From contig PXRQ01000038.1 in assembly GCA_003022005.1 (NCBI GenBank), positions 18,076-39,352 of the forward strand: a stretch of 21,277 bases of DNA. Direction: 5' to 3'. Every line of letters starts with the position of its first letter. The first letter of the stretch is position 1. The stretch comes from Halobacteriales archaeon QS_5_70_15 (GTDB taxonomy: Archaea > Halobacteriota > Halobacteria > Halobacteriales > Haloarculaceae). A program made the position numbers and the translations under genes. The notes under the pieces were generated by a model. The model searched no databases and was not told where the DNA came from. It saw nothing but the letters and a program-made list of their open reading frames with translations. Shown one piece after another: positions 20,361 to 21,277 of the stretch.

Positions 20361-21277
20361 GCGCCGACTCCGGTCCCGGGAACCGGGAGGTGGCCTACCG
20401 GCTGTTCGCCGCCGAGTTCGAGGACTCGACCGTCTCGTACTCCGAGGGCGACGAGGAGCGCGCCCCCAACTACGTGATCACCCCCACGGGCGGGCGGGTC
20501 AACCGGCTGTTCGCCGTGGGCGTGCTCACCGAGACCGAGCGGGTCGGCGGCGAGCAGCTCCGCGGCCGCGTGGTCGACCCGACGGGGGCGTTGGTCGCCT
20601 ACGCCGGCCAGTACCAGCCGGACGAACTCGCCTTTCTCGACCGGGCCGAGCCGCCGGCGTTCCTCGCCGTCACCGGGAAGGCACGGACGTTCTCGCCGGA
20701 GGACTCGGACCGGGTCTACACGAGCGTCAGGCCCGAGTCGATCAGCGAGGTCGACACCGAGACCCGGGACCGGTGGGTCGTTCGGACTGCCGAACAGACC
20801 CTCGATCGGATCGCGACGATGGCGAGTGCCCTCCGCTCGGACCTCCGGGGCGGGGACCTCCGCGAGCGGCTGGTCGAGGCGGGTGTCGATCCGGGGCTCG
20901 CCCACGGGGTCGAACTCGCCGTCGAGCGCTACGATCCCTCCTCGGCGTACCTGCGGGCGCTCCGGGAAACCGCCCTCGACGCCGTCCGGGTCGTCGCCGG
21001 GGAGCGCGACGAGGTCGACCGGCTCGACCTCGCGCCCGACGAGGGGGACACCGACGACGCCGCCCTCGCCGGCCTCGCGGAGCTGGATCTCGGGACGACG
21101 GCACCGGATCCCGGGGCAACGGTCGAGGAGCCTGCCGCCGCCGGAACCGACACGGGAACGGCCGAACCCGCGGCGTCGACCGAACCGGCCGCGTCGACCG
21201 AGTCCCCGGAGCGGGCCGGCGAGGCGACCGGCGCCGTCCCGGACACGGGGTCCGAGCCCGGGAGCGAGCCGGCAGCC
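20357..21277 (+). CDS. RPA-associated protein (RPAP/COG3390), 3' end cut by window edge
   Basis: The frame is open from the ATG at 20357, overlapping the RPA stop by four bases, to the window edge (307 codons, no stop). The N-terminal half (about 8-135) reads REVAYRLFAAEFEDSTVSYS, APNYVITPTGGRVNRLFAVG, then LRGRVVDPTGALVAYAGQY and FLAVTGKARTF, a predicted OB fold. A helical region follows (140-215). From about residue 235 the sequence is Ala/Glu/Thr/Pro-rich with repeated PAASTE units and is likely disordered. Haloarchaeal RPA operons carry such RPAP proteins, which copurify with RPA. The rpap1 identity is inferred from position after the three-OB RPA. Confidence 0.87.
   Translation, partial: MSADSGPGNREVAYRLFAAEFEDSTVSYSEGDEERAPNYVITPTGGRVNRLFAVGVLTETERVGGEQLRGRVVDPTGALVAYAGQYQPDELAFLDRAEPPAFLAVTGKARTFSPEDSDRVYTSVRPESISEVDTETRDRWVVRTAEQTLDRIATMASALRSDLRGGDLRERLVEAGVDPGLAHGVELAVERYDPSSAYLRALRETALDAVRVVAGERDEVDRLDLAPDEGDTDDAALAGLAELDLGTTAPDPGATVEEPAAAGTDTGTAEPAASTEPAASTESPERAGEATGAVPDTGSEPGSEPAA

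Overview
The window is a piece of a haloarchaeal (class Halobacteria) chromosome. GC content is very high and third codon positions are almost always G or C. The predicted proteins are acidic. Promoters look archaeal: AT-rich TATA-like boxes lie 26-29 nt upstream of many start codons, as expected for leaderless transcripts. Family content also fits: F420-dependent oxidoreductase, three-OB-fold archaeal RPA followed by an RPA-associated protein, REC-PAS signalling protein, thyA-DHFR pair, and an HTH gene coupled to a small membrane protein. No tRNA, rRNA, CRISPR array or complete insertion sequence was seen.

Layout. 1-964 (-): metallo-beta-lactamase (MBL) fold hydrolase, cut by the left edge. 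1147-2941 (+): two-gene unit of an SDR oxidoreductase and an F420-dependent luciferase-like enzyme. 2990-3769 (+): receiver-PAS protein. 3820-5511 (+): benzoylformate-decarboxylase-like ThDP enzyme. 5618-7060 (+): sulfatase/phosphatase-superfamily protein. 7307-9160 (+): cation/proton antiporter with TrkA domains. 9241-9797 (+): decayed beta-propeller gene. 9965-10611 (-): coupled HTH regulator and small membrane protein. 10867-12294 (-): FAD-linked 2-hydroxyacid oxidase (GlcD/Dld type). 12471-14008 (-): thymidylate synthase and dihydrofolate reductase, which work together in dTMP synthesis (TS makes DHF, DHFR recycles it). 14496-17917 (+): aldo/keto reductase, cyclase-family hydrolase, creatininase-family amidohydrolase and a second MBL hydrolase. 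17972-18595 (-): GNAT acetyltransferase. 18887-19042 (-): possible 51-residue small protein. 19080-21277 (+): RPA and its overlapping RPA-associated gene, cut by the right edge.

The most interesting signal is a pair of 84/85-bp imperfect palindromes at 9321-9404 and 17166-17250. They share terminal sequence, overall length, pairing axis and an apical CGCC/GGCG stem, and both are bounded by TGA direct repeats. They look like two copies of a small hairpin mobile element (MITE or REP-like) with TGA as the target site. One copy sits in frame inside the beta-propeller pseudogene, and excising it with one TGA gives a continuous family-like sequence. The other supplies or duplicates the stop codon of the creatininase gene and could fold at its mRNA 3' end.

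Most other genes are ordinary haloarchaeal housekeeping or accessory metabolism. Exact substrates of the SDR, F420, ThDP, AKR, cyclase, creatininase and MBL enzymes cannot be read from sequence alone.
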